64,000 nt of DNA, from contig JANPWX010000543.1 in the NCBI GenBank assembly GCA_024734555.1, positions 166,272 through 230,271 of the forward strand, read 5' to 3'. This stretch comes from Trochalopteron elliotii (taxonomy: Eukaryota > Chordata > Aves > Passeriformes > Leiothrichidae). The translations under genes were made by a program, and so were the position numbers. Below, piece after piece: positions 40,128 to 51,745 of the stretch (its first letter is position 1; the number at the start of each line of letters is the position of its first letter). Under the pieces are notes generated by a model. The model ran no database searches. It saw only the letters and a list, made by a program, of their open reading frames with translations, and was not told the DNA's origin.

Positions 40128-43100
40128 TGTCCTAATCATAATCTTTGATTTCCCTCATTCTTACTGATACAGTTTAAAAACATAAACTGGTTGTTGTTCT
40201 TTAAAGCATAAACTGTTTTACAGTTTAAAAACAAGAGGTGGTCCTTGCCTCTGCCCTCACAAGCCAACATTTTACCTATGGAAATTGCCATGGCCAAGGA
40301 ATCCCACTGACTGCAAGGAGAGGTAATACACAACCACCCAGGCCTCCAGTGTCCTGGCATATTTTACACATGGTAAAATCGTCCCTTTTCTCCTGTGAAT
40401 GAATATGGACTTATTTAGAGTTCCCAAACTATGGATGGATTTCAGGTTCCATTATGAAAATTTTACCTAGATCTGCCTGAGGTCACTGTGTGTGGTTCCA
40501 TTAAGCCAATTTCCTACAACAGCAAAGCAGTAGAAAAGTAATTATGATGTTTTGTTTGATTGATAAAAAGAGATAGAAATCTAATCATGAAGAAGAGATA
40601 TCAGATATCTTCATCTGCAACGCTATTTCTGTGTCTGGGTGTCTTGTATTGTGGGGAAAAGGCAGAGATTGAAAATGCATTAAACGTAGCAGCTGAAGAT
40701 GGTGAATGGTGTAGGAAAAAAAAAAAAAGAAAATGTGTAAAAATAATGTAATTCAACATAAACCAAATCCTTCTTTAACTGGTCCCTGCAGTTTATTAAA
40801 TTTACCACAAATCATGAGTAGTTTCAGGTTATCCCCAGCTGTGGACTTTTAGAGTTAACCTTGGTAAAAAGAATGACCATCCTTCTAACACACAGGCATC
40901 TGTGACTGTGCATATCTCATTGGATTGCTACCAGCTGGAAAATCAGAGCGTGGAGCACAACTCTGACCTTTGTGCTGCGAAATCGGAGGAAACAGTCAAC
41001 TGAAGGAGATAAAGGAGAATCCTCCTCATTAAGGAGGGACTGGTACAGAAATCAAATTCACTCGTGCAAAGATTCACTTTGCCTCCAGCCAGCCCACCCA
41101 GGCAAAGAACTCCACCTACTCAGCCAGCCGAAGGGAGGGGCTGGGAATTTTAACTCGGAGCATTAAATTCAGCAGAACACTGCTAGGACCTGGCACCGCA
41201 GGGTACTGATGGAGGGCCCATTTGCTGTGGAATCCTGTTTGTGGAAGAGCTATAGGAGCAAACCAGGCTGCTCTTTCATTCCAGCCAGGGAAACAGCAAA
41301 GAACATCCAGTGACATTAGCGTTGAGTAAACACAGAACAATCAAAGGAGCTGTTTCCTCCCATTATATGAAAGTCACCACTGTATTGAGGACAAGCACAA
41401 GTCATATGTTCCTCTTAAGTCCTACTTAATCCCTGCTTTGAGGATTTAAAGGACATTCAAGTGATTCATAAACCCTGTGTGTGTTGTCTGCACAAGAATG
41501 ATTTTTACCCATCCCGGAGACAGCTGAGCCATGGGAAAGCCTGCAGGGTCCCATCAGTGGAATGATGCTGCTGTGTCCAGGAAAGCCTGGCTGAGGCTCT
41601 GTCTCACTGGCAGCTGTAGCTTTTAACATCTGACATCCCGATAATCCAAACTTATGGTTTATGGTGTGCCTTGATTCCCCACAGGGTTCTGCAAGTAATG
41701 TATGTGTCTTACTGGCATCATTACATATCTGGCTGGGAAAGTAAGTCAAGGAGGAGCTTTGCATCGAGCACAAGCCAGGAATAAAGGCAGGAGGTCTCTT
41801 CTGGTAGTTTATTGATCTGAGACAGCATGACCAACTAACTTCCTGTTTTCTAAAAAAAATTTAAAAAAGGGTAAAAAAAAATCTGCCCTTTTTTTTTTTT
41901 TTTTTCAGAGAATATGTCCAGCTGGAAAATGGGCTGAAATCAGCAAGATGGTGCCTAAATGTTGCTGCTTTTGAAGGTAACACACCCAAACTGTGAAAGA
42001 TGGCTTCAGATACCTTTTGCACAGTGTGTGTGAATTTATTTTGCTCAGGTTTTTGGTTTATCCCTCGTTGTGGTGATCTGTTCTTGTTCCTCTTGCATTT
42101 TTTTTTTTTTTGCAGGTTCCTTGGCAGTGGCTCCTGCATCTATCACAGCTCTGTTCTGCAGCACGCAGCGGAAAGGAAATTATTCAGATCTATAGTTCTG
42201 TCAAATGACACTCCTTAAGATATTGTGTAAGCTTAAAAAGGTGAATTTATGCTCTGGCTTTTATACCTCTTTGTGCCTGAGGCACTTTGGTGTATAAAAA
42301 TCTTTCAGTGAAAGCAAATAAACACGTACACCTGCTGCTTGCTGGGGCCATGAGCTCTGAGAGGTCTTTTGTAGGGGGACTGATACCTTCATACCTCCTT
42401 TCTTAAAAGGAAAAAGAAAATTTAGAGAGACTATTTACAAGGGCCTGGAGTGACAGAATGAAAGGGAATGGCTTCACACTGTCACAGAGCAGGGTTAGAC
42501 TGGATATAAGGAAAAAATTCTGTGAGGGTGGTGAGGCCCTGGCACAGGTTTCCCAGAGCAGCTGTGGCTGCCCCATCCCTGGCAGTGTTCCAGGCCAGGT
42601 TGGATGGGGCTCTGAGCAAGCTGGGATAGTGGAAGGTGTCCCTGCCCATGGCAGGGGCTGGAACTGGATGTTCTTTAACATCTCCTCCAACCCCAGTCAT
42701 TCTATGAGTCCGTGAAATTCAAACACATTGCAAGAAGCAGAGAAAAACTGATATTGAAAAAGTAGCAGAGACAAACTCTGGACAGGGTAATATTTTTTTT
42801 TTTTTATCCACAGAGTAAATCCTAAAACATAGATAAAGATCTAGATGTTGGATTCTAGTCCCAGAACTCTGGTTCTCATTTGTGACCTCCAGCAGCAGCA
42901 GCATTAGCTTGGTCCACACACTTTTCTTCCCCCTCCCATCTTTCATCTTGCCTTTCCTGTGTGGACTGTAGTCTCTGTGGAGCAAGAGTTTGCGTGTCCA
43001 TGTGATATCTAATTCAGGTGGCCCTGATCCTGTGCCAGTAGAAAAATATAAAAATCTCCAGTTAGACCCTCAGCAACACAGCTGGAAAGTTGGAGAGGGA

Positions 43101-46100
43101 GCAAGTTCCTAATGGAGTATGACCTCTGGCTCTGTCCAGCTTTGATCACTAAAGAAAAGAAAGCTTTCCCAGGTCCTTTTGTACTGCTTCCCCTGCTGTG
43201 CTGTTCTTTTTTGCTCCTAGATATTTCCCCAGCTGTGGCTGGAACTCCCAGCTCTCTGTCCCTGCTGGGGGGAAAATGGTGTTCACTGCCAGCAGAGGTG
43301 TCCTGGGTGCAATTATAAACCAGAGGGATCTCTCCTGTGGCATGAGGAACATTGCATTTACTCTGGATCTTTAGCAAGAGCTGGTGATCCAAAGCTTGCT
43401 GGCCCCACTGCAGCCCTCCTTTCCTTCAAAACCCCTCAGAAGTTCTCTCCTATAAATCCATCTTCCATGCTGGAACACCTTTGGCTTTGCAGCAGATGGC
43501 AATGCAGCACTGCCCGCTGCCAAGATGAGCCAGTTCATTTTTCCATCGTCTGCATCTTACTATGAAGCAGCAGAAAAAGAGGGAAAAAAAACAACCCCAC
43601 TTGGCAGCTGATGTGTTGCTGTTTATCTCCCATTGTGGGTTCTCAGCAATATGAGCACATTGATTCAAACAACTGAGTAATAAGCAAAGGGAGGAGTCCA
43701 GAGACAGCTGGCCCTCAGTGACATGGTGGACATAGTCCTGAAGACAATCCACAAAGTTAGCCAGTATTCCAGCCTCGGATCCTAAACAGCTCAGAATTTC
43801 CCCTGCTTTTCCCACAGCAGGGGCAGGGAATGTCCCCCCCGGTGCAGCATTGAGATGGAACATTTTCTTGGCATTTTACCTTTCCTATCTACTCTCTCCA
43901 CCCACTTTCATCACGTTGTGTCTCAGCATTAGCCTGGATTTTGGGCACGTGATACTGTGGAATTAAAAACTTGAGGTTTTAGCAGATTTAGTCCAATCAA
44001 CTTTCAGTTGTGACAAAAACAAAGGCAACCTTCAAATGGGGAACCAGGTATCACGGCAAGGACTGCACAAGATATCCATGGGCAGGTTTATTTCAATTAA
44101 AAATATCCATTTTATTTCTCATTTCCTCTATGTGCTTTTAATCATTTCAATAAAGGCAAATCAAGAGCTTTCAACCTGCTCAGGCCCATCCTGAGTTAAA
44201 ACTAATATTTTATGAAGGAAGAATTTTCCAATCTCCTATTTTTTGGAGCTAAGTAGCATTTTCCATGGGCCATTGAATGTCTTCAAACCAACAAGAGAAG
44301 CTTCATAAATACAAGCACAGCCTTCCTTTCCCTCTGAAACTCTCAAGCTCTGTTAGAAAATAAACAGGGATGGACACTTCAAGATGATGGTTCCCATTCC
44401 AAGACCTGGAGAATTTTACAGAAATCCCTCTTCCTGCTCTTCTGCCTTGGGGCTGTGGCAGACAAGAGCTGTAGAGCCAGATTCAAGCTCTTGGTGCAGT
44501 GCAAAGTCATGGGTTCTGATGGATTTGCTCCTCACTGAGGATGCCAGAAGAGTGAGAAAAAGGGTCAGGAAGTTCAGATACAGCCTCAAGGAGCAGCCTC
44601 CAGCAAGCAGGTAAGTGAGCAGTACTGAAATACAGAGAGCATCATCATTTTTCAGGGAGCTTGACAAAGTTTTCAAAGAAAACAGCATTTCTGATACCAC
44701 AGAGAGGAAATGCAATGCTCTGTTGTGACTCAAATTAGGCAAGAGATGCCAACATTTCAACATCCCCCCCCAAAAAAAGTTAATGCATTCAAAACAAACG
44801 AACAACAGGAAAAAGAAAGGGATATGAAAACATCATAGCTAAAATGTGCCTTTCATCTTCCTGTGTCAGGATCTGAATTATTACAGATCAGCAGTGTGCT
44901 ATTCTGCTGCATGCTTCTGAAACATCCATAAGAAATTTTTGGTTTGACTTGAAAACAAAACAAAACAAAAAAAAAACCCATGCAAACCATTTCAGCTAAG
45001 TCCAACAGACCATTTTGTATTTCCAAATGCACAGAAAAAGTCACTCGCAGTCAAAATTACCTTTCCCAGCCCAGTGGCATTCATTTAGGCTCTGCAATGT
45101 TTTTGCTGAGCTGTGCTGGAGTTTTGACTCATATAGATCAGGATTTTCATGCCTGTGCTTGTCTGTGCAACAGAACTAGCAGGCAGTAGTGTGTACCTAG
45201 AAAAAACTGACCTAGCTGAGAAGTTTAAGTTTATTATCTTGGAGTACAAACCTGGGAAGTTAAGGAAAGAGAGTGTTTTCCTGTGCTGCTTTTACTATGA
45301 GTGCAGCAAGAGCAGAAATTCAGGGTGGACAGCTGGAGGTGCATTTCAAAGCACAGCAGTTAAACTCTCCAAAGCTTCCAGAGTTCAACAGCATTTTATT
45401 TTCCTGAGCTGCAAGAACCTGCTGGACACAGAAGTCCCTGCATGGGTGGACACAAGCATTGGCCATCTGGATATAGATAAAAAGACAGTGCAAATTACAG
45501 AGCAGGCTTCAGTAATGGTGTCTTAGACAGGACTCAATCAACCAGGAAAGTGTGGACAGAAATATGATGGCTATTTCTAAAGATTGATCTACTCAGTGCA
45601 TCAAAGATTGGCACAGTTCAGATACCTCAGATCCTTGGAGACAGGTGTTTTCCTAAACTGTTTTTCAGACACTGAACTTCTGTCTCCAGCTACCATTGTG
45701 CAGTTGTGGGGTTTTCCCCCTTCTTAAATCTGTTATCCCAGAGGTGCTACTGCTACCCCTGATGGGTTCAGCCTTGGCCAGTGGCAGGTCCATCCTGGAG
45801 CAACCTGAAATTGGCTCTGTTGGACACAGGGGAAGCTTCCAGCAGCTTGTCATCCCTGCTACCAAAACTGTGTCCTGCAAACCCAGTGAACCCCAAAATT
45901 TAAAAAAAACCACAATGAAATGTTGTATATTTTTCTCAGACCTCCTCTGTGTATTTTTCAGGCTTAAATGAAGCTGGTTTCAGAAAATTACCTGTTCAAG
46001 GTAAAGCTAGGAATAGCTTCCCTGCCAGAAGCAATTCATGCTAAGTGCATTCTTTGAATGCAGGGCTGGCCTTTAGGGATCTGCCTGTACCATGCAAATT

Positions 46101-46334
46101 TGCAAAGATGGATGTGGAAATAGCAAAAATCCTTTCACACAGGCTCTTCATTTGAGCTTTCTTGTCCACAGAGAGCAGGAATGAAAAGTTCGGTGGCCTA
46201 GACTTAAACTGTACCTTGGAGCATTTTGCCATGTTACATTTTCTTCCTGTGACTTTCCCAAGTAGATGCTATATATCATAATAGGATCTCAAACAGGCTT
46301 ATTTGCTTCAAAGTGTTACCTTTTGCTAGCCAGG
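40128..46334. other. Intergenic, only one CR1 copy recognised
   Basis: Apart from the CR1 fragment at 42435-42715, this is unique sequence with T or A homopolymers (about 41889-41905) and no recognisable exon. Confidence 0.6.
42435..42715 (+). mobile_element. CR1 LINE 3' end, young subfamily
   Basis: Sense orientation, from CAAGGGCCTGGAGTGACAGA to the terminal GTCATTCTATGAGTCCGTGA octamer region. Closely related to the copies at 14100 and 61636. Confidence 0.92.
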
Positions 46335-46402
46335 ATTTCTTCATAATTTTCAATCTAAACCTGCTCTTGGTCAGTCTGAAGCCATTGAAGTCATGCCAGG
46401 GC
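46335..46402 (-). mobile_element. Short CR1 fragment
   Basis: Contains GGATTTCTTCATAATTTTCA, ATCTAAACCTGCTCTTGGTC and GTCTGAAGCCATTGAAG, the middle of the CR1 3' region in reverse orientation. Both ends are lost. Confidence 0.55.
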
Positions 46403-46579
46403 ATGCTACTATAGAGAAGATTACAAAATATGTCATATAATGTTTATCTAATCATAGCCAAAATAACACACTTTAATTCATAGGGCAACTCACAGCACCA
46501 CCGTGGGATGACACAAAAGTGATGAAGATGGTAACTGCAGAAAATTCCTGCTGATTTATTAGGAGAGGGAACATGGAGA

Positions 46580-46846
46580 AGGAATATTTACAAGGGCCTG
46601 GAGTGACTGGACAAGGGGGAATGGCTTCCCACTGACAGAGAGGAGGTTTGGATTGGATATCAGGGAGAAATTGTTCCCTGTGAGGGTGGTGAGGCCCTGG
46701 CACAGGTTTCCCAGAGAAGCTGTGGCTGCCCCTGGATCCCTGGAAGTGTCCAAGGCCAGGTTGGATGGGACTCTGAGCAGGGTGTTGGAACTGGATGATT
46801 TTTAAAATACATCCCAGCCATTCTGTGATTCTGGGAAAGCGGTTCC
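46580..46846 (+). mobile_element. CR1 LINE 3' end
   Basis: Sense orientation with TACAAGGGCCTGGAGTGACT, GTGAGGCCCTGGCACAGGTT and terminal CAGCCATTCTGTGATTCTGG. An internal deletion lies between the CTGAGCA and GGGTGTTGG blocks compared with other copies. Confidence 0.9.
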
Positions 46847-48913
46847 AGGTGGTCAAACCACATCTGCCCACCACCCCCTCAGGCTGTAATTTGAATGAAA
46901 CAACACAGGCCAAACATTGCTTTAGCCTTTTGCTCTTTGGATAATATTACCAGCTCTCCCAGGCTCGAGGGTAAGCAGCTTAGCTCTGCAGCATTATTGT
47001 GACTAATCTCATCAGGGACTGCTGTGGCAGCCAGGCTCCCCTAAGACAGACCATGGGGAGGATCTCAGGGAATAAGGGAAAGGCAGATGGGGAAGCCCCA
47101 CATAAATCATAAAGAATATGAAATAAACATTCAAGAGCTCAATGAAAATCCCCCATTAAAACACAAAAAATAACCCAAAAAAGCAATGTCTGGTCTCAGG
47201 CTGCTTTGAACCTAAAAATATCAAAATCCCATTTCTGTTCTTTGATAGACTGAGGGGATGTAGATCTGTATCACAAGAATCTAATGTGGGCATGAACCTA
47301 TATGGGACATTTCTTGCTGGACTTTCCATGAGTTTAAAATCCATTTTACACTTCAGAAGTGCTACATTAGCAGTGGCAAGTTCACCAAATAATGTGACTC
47401 CATCATCCTGAAAATCAGTTTCTCTTCAACCTCAAGGCACCAAAATTACCTTAGGAAAAGATTAATAAAAACAAGATTTTCTTTTTATTTCCTTTCTGTC
47501 ATGAAAAAAAAGAAAAAAAAAATCACCTGGCTGGAAATAATAGGATGATAAGAGAGAATGTCTGGCTTAGACTGTGATGAAGACCCAAAAAAAGTTAGGA
47601 CATTTCAGGTTTTCCTATGATTCCAGCAGAGACCATGAAAGAAATTTGTGCCATAGAAAGGGCCAAAAGGATAGATCCAGTCCAGTGGGATAGATATGAA
47701 GAGACCCTGGGGAAAGTTATGAACTTCCAAGACAGAAAAGTTATATGCTGGGAGTCTGCTGTAACTGTTCTGTGGCTACAAGCTTCCAGAGTCATGTAAA
47801 ATGTGGTTTCTCCAGGGATTTTGATTATTTCTGTGCTAGGAACTCACCTGTTAAGGCAGCATTTTCTTAGGAAAAAAAAAAAAAAAAGAAGAAAAAGAAA
47901 GACAATCTCATGGAAAACTTGGTTTTCTGGAAGTATGTAGGCACTGAAAAATGATAGTCATGAAGACTGGACAAAATCACATCATGATCTCAATCCACAG
48001 ATGGGCCTAACCTTTGTCAGATCTGTAGCAAGGCATGTCAGATGAACAGGGAAAGCCAGCTGAGAAAACATAAATTTTCCTGAAAGAGCACATATTTATC
48101 CACTCATATCTGCCCATCCCTCCATTCCTTGCTCTTGTGCACACCCTGACAAGACATGCTGCCAGCTTCCCTGCTTTCCCCCCTCACACATCCATCCAGG
48201 CAGTTTCTGGACATGATAATTATAGGAAGCTCTTAAATCCCAATAAATGATACCAAGATGGCTACTCAGAGGCTTCCATGCCACTGACTTTTTAACACAG
48301 TAGTGATGATTAGACTGTATTGCATCTGAGTCCTTTTAGAGGTTTTCCCCTTGATTAGACTTAGGGAGAGGGGGGAAATGCTGTCAGAAATGGGAAGGAG
48401 ATATTTCAGAAAGGAACAGGTTATGTTTTCAAATTGTGACTTTCAGAGTAGTGGCAGGATAATAAACATGTAGAGGTTCCTGGTTTTAGGCTCTGGTTTT
48501 CTTTCAGTGGCAGAGAAATGGTGCCTCTGGTGCTGTGAGGACTCTGGAACAGCCAGTGCTGTGAAAACTTAGTTTATCACTGGCTAACCCATGTCCTGCA
48601 TCATGAGCTCAATTTCTTAGGCTGTACTTGCAAAAGGGCCAAAAGCTTGGCTGGCTACTTGTGGTTGAGCCTAAATTCCCTCTGGCCCAGCATGGCCAGT
48701 GGAAATGCCCAAGGTTTTCACTACCAAGAGCAAAATCAGAACGAGGATGGGGGGCAGTGGAAACAAAACCAGGGATGTAGCACTTCCCACCCTCCACCTG
48801 CATGTTGGCCAGGCATTGCCTCAGAGTTATGTCACCCTGATCTTTTTCAGCCTTCTGATGTTTGCACTTTTGTACTGGAGTTTCTCACGGACTTTTAGGT
48901 AAGCAAAAAGTGA
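46847..48913. other. Intergenic, nothing recognised
   Basis: Unique A+T-rich sequence with an A run at about 47870-47887. Confidence 0.6.
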
Positions 48914-49131
48914 TGTTTGGAAAACTGTACATTCCTTTCTAGAGGAGAAACAATTGCTGAACTTCTAGCTTGACCAGTGGGGTCAGAGAGGTGTCAGCCT
49001 CATTGCCCAATCACTAGTCAAACTATATAAAACTCCAAAAACTATATGAATGGAAATCCCAAATAAATGTCCCTTCTTTTTTGTCCTGACACCTGACTAA
49101 CTGTCATTCTTTGCTTGTCCATCTAGCAACA
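48914..49131 (+). mobile_element. Possible short LTR of another family
   Basis: The stretch begins TGTTTGGAAAACTG and ends CTAGCAACA, has a TATA-like ACTATATAAAAC and then AATAAA 50 or so bases later, the order expected of an LTR. Flanks AGTGA and AGTTA could be a diverged 5-bp duplication. No second copy is present for comparison, so the boundaries are tentative. Confidence 0.4.
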
Positions 49132-49401
49132 GAGTTATATCAGTCCTACCTTTCTTCTCTCCCCATCCCACCTGGGCCAGGAAAATGATGCAGCTCCCTG
49201 CACAGGTCACCATGAAGTTTAGGAAGCACAAACTAGTTCCTCCTCTGGCCTAAACTCACAGAGCTCAAACACTTCCTCTGTAGGAAATGCTTTCTGAATC
49301 TCAAATTTCTCACGATCCAGGACTTATTCAGAGCCCTTCTTTCCAGCACATCTCACAAAAGGCACCATTTAGTTTTGTTGCCTGGAGATATTTCTACTCT
49401 G

Positions 49402-49419
49402 CAGCAGCAGCAGCAGCAG
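49402..49419. repeat. (CAG)6 microsatellite
   Basis: Six CAG triplets in otherwise unique sequence with no gene evidence around it. Confidence 0.85.
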
Positions 49420-50092
49420 AGTAGGACCAGGATGAGGAGGGAAACATACAAGATAAATGAATATTTGGCAGTCCAGTGGGTGAAAGGTGAGGAAGGGATC
49501 CTGGCACATGGTGAGTCAAGAAAAAAGAAAGCCAAGAGTCAAGAAAAAAATCAAGGAAGGGTTGATGCAACTGCAGATGAGAGGAGTATGTTTTGGGTGG
49601 AGAAGGGGTGCAGGGGACCAGCAGCATTGCAGGGGCTACAAAACCTTTAGAGGACTGTGGGTGAGTAGAGTGAAGCAAGGTTTATCAGACCCTTCTCCTG
49701 ATTCCAGTAAATGGCTCTGACAGAATTTGGAAATCAACAAATACATCAGAACCAGGTGATTCACTCCATTTTGGGTGCTGTAAGTGCTGTCAAGTCCTGT
49801 GTTCAGCAAACAGTGATTGATGAAGGATGAGTAAGGCCCAGCAGTCTGTGGCAAGAGCAGTGGAAACCTGCCAAGGCCACGGCAGCCCGTGTGTTCTCTG
49901 TGTCACAGGACTGCAGTGACATGCCAATCCCTTCTCCTCCTTATTTTCCCTTGAAGTTTGTCCAGACTCCTGGCCATAACCAAGGCCCATTGGATGCCCA
50001 GGTCATTACATACCCAGACACAGCTTCTATTTCTGGGCCAAATTGCTTCTGAAGGGCAAAAATAGATAATATCAGTAGATATTATAGACATA

Positions 50093-50155
50093 TAATAGAT
50101 AATAGATAATAGATAATAGATAATAGATAATAGATAATAGATAATAGATAATATC
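50093..50155. repeat. 7-bp microsatellite (AGATAAT)n
   Basis: About eight perfect copies of a 7-base unit. The sequence AGATAATATCAGTA occurs both before the array (from about 50064) and at its end (to about 50159), so the array sits between a short direct duplication. Confidence 0.92.
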
Positions 50156-51213
50156 AGTACTGTGGCTCTTGGTGGAAACTGAGGCTCTGGTTCTGTGTGA
50201 CACTGAGGAGGGCATGACAAGATTTTAGACAACAATCACTGTTCCTGTCCAGGAACAGCAATCAAGTGACTGCAAATGTATATGAGAGGGACCAAATGAA
50301 AGAAGCTAAAGATATGTCAGCTGAAGAGGAAATCAGTTGAAAAAGTCAGTTTCTTCAGCAAACTGCAATTCAAAGGCTTCATCAGTGAGGATATAAAAAG
50401 GTAGATTTTGCTATTGAGGCTATTTTATATTCCTGCTGATTGGTCTACAAAAAGAATGTTTATGTTTCTACTGCTTTGAAATGTTTTATACCTTCCAGCC
50501 TGTGTTTATTTGTTGCTTGTACCCCTGCTCACTTCCACTGACACTGAATATACACAGAAAAATAGCTGTCTTTATAAATTCCAGCATCTCCCTCTGTGGA
50601 AAACTCCCAGAGCAGGACATGGCAGCTGTTTGGCAGCACACAACACCCCTGTGCACCACTTCAGGGTGTAAAGGAGTGCAGGATCCCCATATCCCATTGC
50701 CATTGCAAGATGAAAACATATATACTCAGGCTATAATTAACCACCCTGAATTTGAGCAGTAAGCTAAGGTTAATGGTCCTAAAACACTTGAGAAAAGTGT
50801 AATTGATCTCTTAGAGAGCATGAGTGATTAGGAGATGGTTTTGTGTCACTGGGAAGGCAGTGCTGTCAGCACCACAGTGTCCACTAACAGTGTTCACATG
50901 GCACTCCTTCACCCAGCCTAATGAAATGGAGGTGCTTCATCTCCCACATTTTCCAGCACCTTATAAAGATGGACCTAGGCCGATTCCATTGCCTTTTGTG
51001 TTGGTCACAAACAGAGGGACTGCTCAAACAGGGATTCATACATCTCAAAAAAATCCATTTCCTGCTCCTCCCAAAGCCAGGTGATGCTGCTGTTCCCATT
51101 TCATTACACCTGAGTCTGAGCTGCAGTGAACTGCCTCAAACACCAGGAATTGCTCTGGTGCTGCATCCAAGGTCATGAAGCCTGAGCCACTGAGGAGGTG
51201 GCAAACTGAGATC

Positions 51214-51745
51214 AAAGAATCACAGAATTACAGAATGGTTTGAGTTGGAAATGGCCTTAAAGATCATCCAGTTCTACCCCCTGCCAATGGGCAGGGACAC
51301 CTTCCACTGTCCCAGGTTGCTCCCAGCCCCATCCAACCTGGCCTGGGACACTGCCAGGGATGGGGCAGCCACAGCTGCTCTGGGAAACCTGTGCCAGGGC
51401 CTCCCCACCCTCACAGGGAAGGATTTCTTCCCAATATCCAATCTAACCCTGCTCTCTGTCAGTGTGAAGCCATTCCCCCTTGTCCTGTCACTCCAGGCCC
51501 TTGGCAAGAGTCTCTCTCCATCTTTCCTGTGGGTTCCCTTCAGGCCCTGCAAGGCCACAGTGAGGTCACCCCAAAGCCTTCTCCTCTCCAGGCTGAACAA
51601 TCCCAATTCCCTCAGCCTTTCCTCCCAGCAGAGCTGCTCCATCCCTCTGATCCCCTGGTGTCCCTGCTCTGGGCTGGTTCCAGCAGCTCCCTGTCCTTCC
51701 TGTGCTGGGATCCCAGGGCTGGATGAGCTCTGCAGGTGGGGTCTC
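51214..51745 (-). mobile_element. CR1 LINE 3' fragment, long young copy
   Basis: Begins AAGAATCACAGAATTACAGA (complemented octamers) and runs through the whole usual 3' region to GAGCTCTGCAGGTGGGGTCT. Nearly identical over its length to the copy at 57787. Confidence 0.93.

Larger units (their letters stand above)
49132..51213. other. Intergenic with microsatellites only
   Basis: Unique sequence carrying the CAG and AGATAAT microsatellites. No gene evidence. Confidence 0.6.

Noticed and set aside
49402..49419. CAG repeat as a possible polyglutamine-coding exon
   Set aside because: Only six units, no conserved reading frame or splice sites around it.
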